Of a DNA stretch of 10,397 nucleotides, positions 7,990-10,397 are shown piece after piece. The stretch spans positions 1-10,397 of the forward strand of contig JAXIUW010225396.1 in the NCBI GenBank assembly GCA_035591015.1. Direction: 5' to 3'. The position numbers were made by a program, and so were the translations under genes. The number at the start of each line of letters is the position of its first letter. Position 1 is the first letter of the stretch. The notes under the pieces were generated by a model. The model had not been told where the DNA came from and made no database searches. It saw only the letters and a list, made by a program, of their open reading frames with translations. The stretch comes from Cephalothrix simula (Eukaryota; Nemertea; Palaeonemertea; Archinemertea; Cephalotrichidae).

Positions 7990-8009
7990 AAAGATTCGCA
8001 CGAATCTTT
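7990..8009. repeat. Perfect 20-bp hairpin next to the right inverted repeat
   Basis: AAAGATTCG-CA-CGAATCTTT: two 9-bp perfectly complementary arms around a CA spacer. It ends 11 bp before the inverted repeat at 8021 and shares its ATTCG/CGAAT word. Confidence 0.7.
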
Positions 8010-8035
8010 CCAGCGAAATGGGATTCGCGCCCAGC

Positions 8036-8900
8036 CCTGATCCCCCCCAAACGTTATTGGGTAAAACAAAACTGGCTGTTACATGTATTGGCGAAAAATC
8101 AACATTTGGGAACAGAAAAATTAATATTAGGCTTTTTTCAATGTACATGTACTTTGAATATTCGCCCTGTTACGTATATACATGTACATGTGTGTAGATA
8201 ATTGTCATGGATAATATTGGTATTTTCAAGAACTTGGTATCAACAAAGATATGATAAAAAAGATATGAAATTTATTTATGGATCGTTGACGCAACGGCCA
8301 GTAATTTTGAATTTAAGTTTAAATAGGTTTTATATCACGTGCTTATTTGAAACCAGCCCTCGACTTATTCTATTGATTTTCATTTTTGAATCACAATTTT
8401 CGAAATTATTGTGAATTTCAAACTTGCTGTATAGCATTGCAATTTTATCAAAAGACGACAATTTTGATTTTAGACAATGTCCATGTTTGTTGAGTTCATT
8501 GACTTCATTGTTTACTCCCGTTATAGAATTGGAAGGAACATTGCACTTTGCTTTTTAGATTTTTCTTCCTCTAATTAAGGTTTACCTGAAGGTGTTTCAA
8601 TTTCTTATGCCTATGTAATTTTCCCCACATCTTTCACTGATTATTGCATTTTGCTTTAAGGGAGTTAAAGGAATAAAAGTTCTGATTTTATAAGAAACTC
8701 TACTGTGATAAATGCTATGTCGTCGTCGCTATCGCTTTACATAGGAAGCAAACTCCAGCGAATCGATAACGGCGGCGGGCTGATTGATTCTAGTGAACTA
8801 GTACATGTAAAGTACACAAATGGATGGAAAAGTTGGATGAGGCATGGCTTGGTGTTAGCTACCCACGGGAACCCCCGCGGTTTCTGATATTAGGGGGTAT
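8036..8900. other. Intronic stretch with TACATGTA palindromes, no gene seen
   Basis: Contains GTACATGTAC (8144-8153), TACATGTACATGT (8179-8191) and another TACATGTA near 8802, and otherwise AT-rich filler. Short open frames on both strands lack start context, domains or splice logic. Confidence 0.55.
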
Positions 8901-9430
8901 AGGAACCGTCATAACCTATATATCATTGGAAAGGGCATGCGACGGGGTGGGGGTGAAATGGTAGTAGTTTTATTCCCTACCATCACCTGGTGGAGGGTGG
9001 TGGTTTAAAATGTCCAAAGTGAATATTCGAAAAATCTGCAAATTATAGATTTTTATTTTATTTTTGGCAAACAGGATTATAGGAACCCCCATAAACTATA
9101 TCGATTGAAAGGACAAGTACAATTGTTTCCTGCCCCTACCGCCACCTGATGGAGAAATTGTGGTCAAAAATGTTTAAAATCAAAATTCTAGATTTAAACA
9201 TTTTTAGCGGTCATTTTCCACCAGATGGTGGACATCCACCACCATTTGACTGACTTTTACATGCCCTTTCCATCGATGTATAGTTATGGGGTTTCAATGC
9301 TTCTGTTTGCCACCAATAAAAAATACATAATTTGCTGATTTTCCGCTATTCATTTGGAATTTATGCATTATTAACCACCACCACCCCATCAGGTGGTGGT
9401 AGGGACATAAAACTGTTACAATTTCACCCC
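8901..9430. repeat. Large imperfect palindrome (foldback/snapback element) with two direct units
   Basis: The sequence is self-complementary around a centre near 9185. The innermost stem is perfect for 13 bp (9166-9178 with 9193-9205, 14-nt loop), and pairing continues outward to about 8950 on the left and 9430 on the right. Matching landmarks are GGGGTGAAAT (8950-8959) against ATTTCACCCC (9421-9430), CCCTACCATCACCTGGTGG (8975-8993) against CCATCAGGTGGTGGTAGGG (9386-9404), and CAAATTAT/GGCAAACAG against CTGTTTGCC/ATAATTTG. The left side also contains a direct repeat of about 180 bp: AGGAACCGTCATAACCTATA at 8901 and AGGAACCCCCATAAACTATA at 9081. CACCTG/CAGGTG motifs recur. No ORF or transposase is present. 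It lies in the intron about 430 bp upstream of the second coding exon. Confidence 0.8.
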
Positions 9431-9559
9431 ATTTCGAGAATTTCTATGAACGATTTGGGCCAATCAAATTAATTCCGACTGACTCAGCCAATCATACTAG
9501 ACTAGATCAAGCCTTGTCGGATTTTAGATTACAAACAGAATAAATCATGTTAGGCTCTT

Positions 9560-9661
9560 CGAGCTGATGGCGATCTGGATAGCGCGTTAGACTCACGATC
9601 TGAACCTTGCTGGTTCGAGTCCCGTCCGCTACCCCTTTGTCATCACGAATCACGATGACAA
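9560..9661 (+). repeat. tRNA-like sequence (tRNA pseudogene or SINE head) followed by a hairpin
   Basis: An A-box-like TGGCGATCTGG (9568-9578) and a perfect B box GGTTCGAGTCC (9612-9622) lie at tRNA spacing. The anticodon arm folds (TTAGA/TCTGA stem, 7-nt loop CTCACGA, nominal anticodon CAC). The D arm is only three pairs, and the acceptor stem does not pair, so I do not call a functional tRNA. Directly 3' is an 8-bp perfect hairpin, TTGTCATC/GATGACAA (9637-9644 with 9654-9661). The sequence is probably the head of a SINE family different from the one at 6503. No clear tail or target-site duplication was found. Confidence 0.55.
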
Positions 9662-9859
9662 CTGCTAAAACCATGTACATATATGTCTCACCTGATAATC
9701 CATTCCCCTTCTTAGCCTGTTAGCTGACCTCCCGGAGTTTAGACTTGAAAGTTATATTTGATTTAATAAGAATGATCAATATTTGTATCTCCACTAGTAG
9801 TTAGTGGACTAAGTTCATTTTTTGTTTTCATTATAGACTATTATTTTTTTATATTTTAG

Positions 9860-10018
9860 CCTATGGACCGGATTACCCGTCTGAACCACCACCAAAGTAC
9901 GAGCCACCAAACAAAAGTGGCTACCCTCCACAAAGTGGCTATAATGGACCACCACCTGGAGCTTACCCACCAGCTGGAGCATATCCACCTGGTGGCTATC
10001 AAACGACACAACCTATGC
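9860..10018 (+). CDS. Second coding exon of the PPxY protein (Pro/Tyr/Gly-rich tail)
   Basis: The acceptor is TATATTTTAG (AG at 9858-9859) and the donor is ATGC|GTAAGT (GT at 10019-10020), a near-consensus 5' splice site. The exon is 159 nt, symmetric phase 1-1. It completes codon 17 (Ala) and encodes residues 17-69 plus one base. Of its 53 residues about 17 are Pro and 8 Tyr. A second PPxY motif, PPKY, is at residues 27-30, followed by GYPP, GAYPP and AYPPGGY repeats and then QTTQPM. Such disordered tails precede the membrane-associated zinc domain of LITAF/CDIP1 proteins. They also precede the scramblase domain of PLSCR proteins and the seven-helix domain of Lifeguard/GRINA proteins, and occur in annexin A7/A11. 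None of those domains is in the window, so the family is not assigned. The gene continues 3' of the window. Open frames on both strands across this exon are shadows of its low-complexity codons. Confidence 0.8.
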
Positions 10019-10397
10019 GTAAGTCTTAGTTTTTGCAAAATTTGCAAAGGCGCGCTTATTACGGAAACACGGTGACCATACAAAATGGTCCCGGCGAGAA
10101 TTTGTCCCGGAAAAATTCGTCCCCGTATTCCAATATTTTAGTTTCAAAAACCAAGAAACAGGAAATTCTTTCCAAGCGGTGCGAATCATATTTACAAACA
10201 AAGTTTCGTAGTCGGCCTTTAAGATACCGTTCCGCTTAAAGTTTGAGGTTTTTCAGTTTATAAAAGGGGTTATTCAGTTTTTTAAGGCCTAAACAGGGGG
10301 GGGGGTTCATGGAAAAAAATGACATACACGGATGGTATAAAAGTGAAAATCCGGTTGGGGCTCCACTCACCCCCGACCCCCCCCTGGAAAATATTGA
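10019..10397 (+). other. 5' part of the next intron, with G-run and C-run ends
   Basis: Begins with the GTAAGT donor. A run of 10 G (10296-10305) is followed about 65 bp later by CCCCCGA and 8 C (10370-10384), which could pair with it. No further coding exon of the PPxY gene is visible before the window ends. The small open frames over 10013-10239 are not exon-like. Confidence 0.6.

Larger units (their letters stand above)
7196..8035. repeat. 840-bp segment bounded by 15-bp perfect inverted repeats
   Basis: GCTGGGCGCGAATCC at 7196-7210 is exactly inverted at 8021-8035 (GGATTCGCGCCCAGC). The core GCGCGAATCC recurs in direct orientation at 7268-7277. Both ends are rich in ATTCG/CGAAT words. 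The interior has no recognisable transposase; the longest open frame there (minus strand, within 7053-7433) runs through internal repeats and out of the segment. It could be a non-autonomous DNA transposon (MITE-like), or two separate copies of a smaller GC-rich repeat in opposite orientation. No target-site duplication is obvious (flanks TATTA and CCTGA). Confidence 0.45.
5867..9859 (+). other. Phase-1 intron of 3,993 bp, rich in repeats
   Basis: This is the stretch between the GTAAGC donor and the TATATTTTAG acceptor that joins the two coding exons in frame. It contains the GCGGTA-rich block, the SINE-split tandem repeat, the inverted-repeat-bounded segment, the large foldback and the tRNA-like sequence listed separately. 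I found no further exon keeping phase 1 with the same Pro/Tyr-rich composition, but very short alternative exons cannot be ruled out by eye. Confidence 0.7.

Noticed and set aside
9562-9635. Functional tRNA-Val(CAC) gene
   Set aside because: The acceptor stem does not pair and the D arm has only three pairs despite the good B box and anticodon arm.
9815-10083. Overlapping open frames on both strands over the second coding exon
   Set aside because: They are out-of-frame or antisense shadows of the CCA/CCT/GGA-rich PPxY exon; only the phase-1 reading joins the first exon and avoids stops between splice sites.

Overview
The window looks like nuclear DNA of an animal, most likely a marine invertebrate. 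It is AT-rich, has no bacterial-style gene packing, and its open frames are short. It carries canonical GT/AG spliceosomal boundaries, a tRNA-derived SINE, a second tRNA-like sequence, a decayed 3' end of a LINE-type retrotransposon, and many foldback elements. The frequent TACATGTA-type palindromes (near 1755, 8089, 8147, 8180, 8802) are reminiscent of mollusc or other lophotrochozoan genomes, but the phylum is not settled by anything here.

Only one protein-coding gene can be supported, and only its 5' portion. Two coding exons on the + strand (5818-5866 and 9860-10018) join in frame across a 3,993-bp intron. Together they encode the first 69 residues of a Pro/Tyr/Gly-rich protein with two PPxY motifs. 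This resembles the cytosolic N-terminal tails of LITAF/CDIP1-like, phospholipid-scramblase-like or Lifeguard/GRINA-like membrane proteins. The domain that would decide the family lies 3' of the window.

Layout. 1-5800 is noncoding, with a 66-72-bp tandem repeat (1432-1578), an ATTGCATGCAAT-rich foldback (1989-2342), a cluster of TGACGTCA-containing repeats with a perfect 24-bp palindrome (3960-4320), an ATCC-rich foldback (4461-4639), and a minus-strand LINE remnant ending in an (AATTC)n tail (4952-about 5690). The intron (5867-9859) holds a GCGGTA-rich block, a 180-bp tandem duplication whose second copy is split by a SINE with a 6-bp target-site duplication, an inverted-repeat-bounded segment of 840 bp (7196-8035), a roughly 480-bp palindrome (8950-9430) and a tRNA-like sequence (about 9560-9661). 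10019-10397 is the start of the next intron.

I see no operon, phage, CRISPR, functional tRNA gene or rRNA. The most notable features are structural: nested insertions and several long self-complementary segments, two of them inside the transcribed intron. I do not see a convincing novel multi-gene system.
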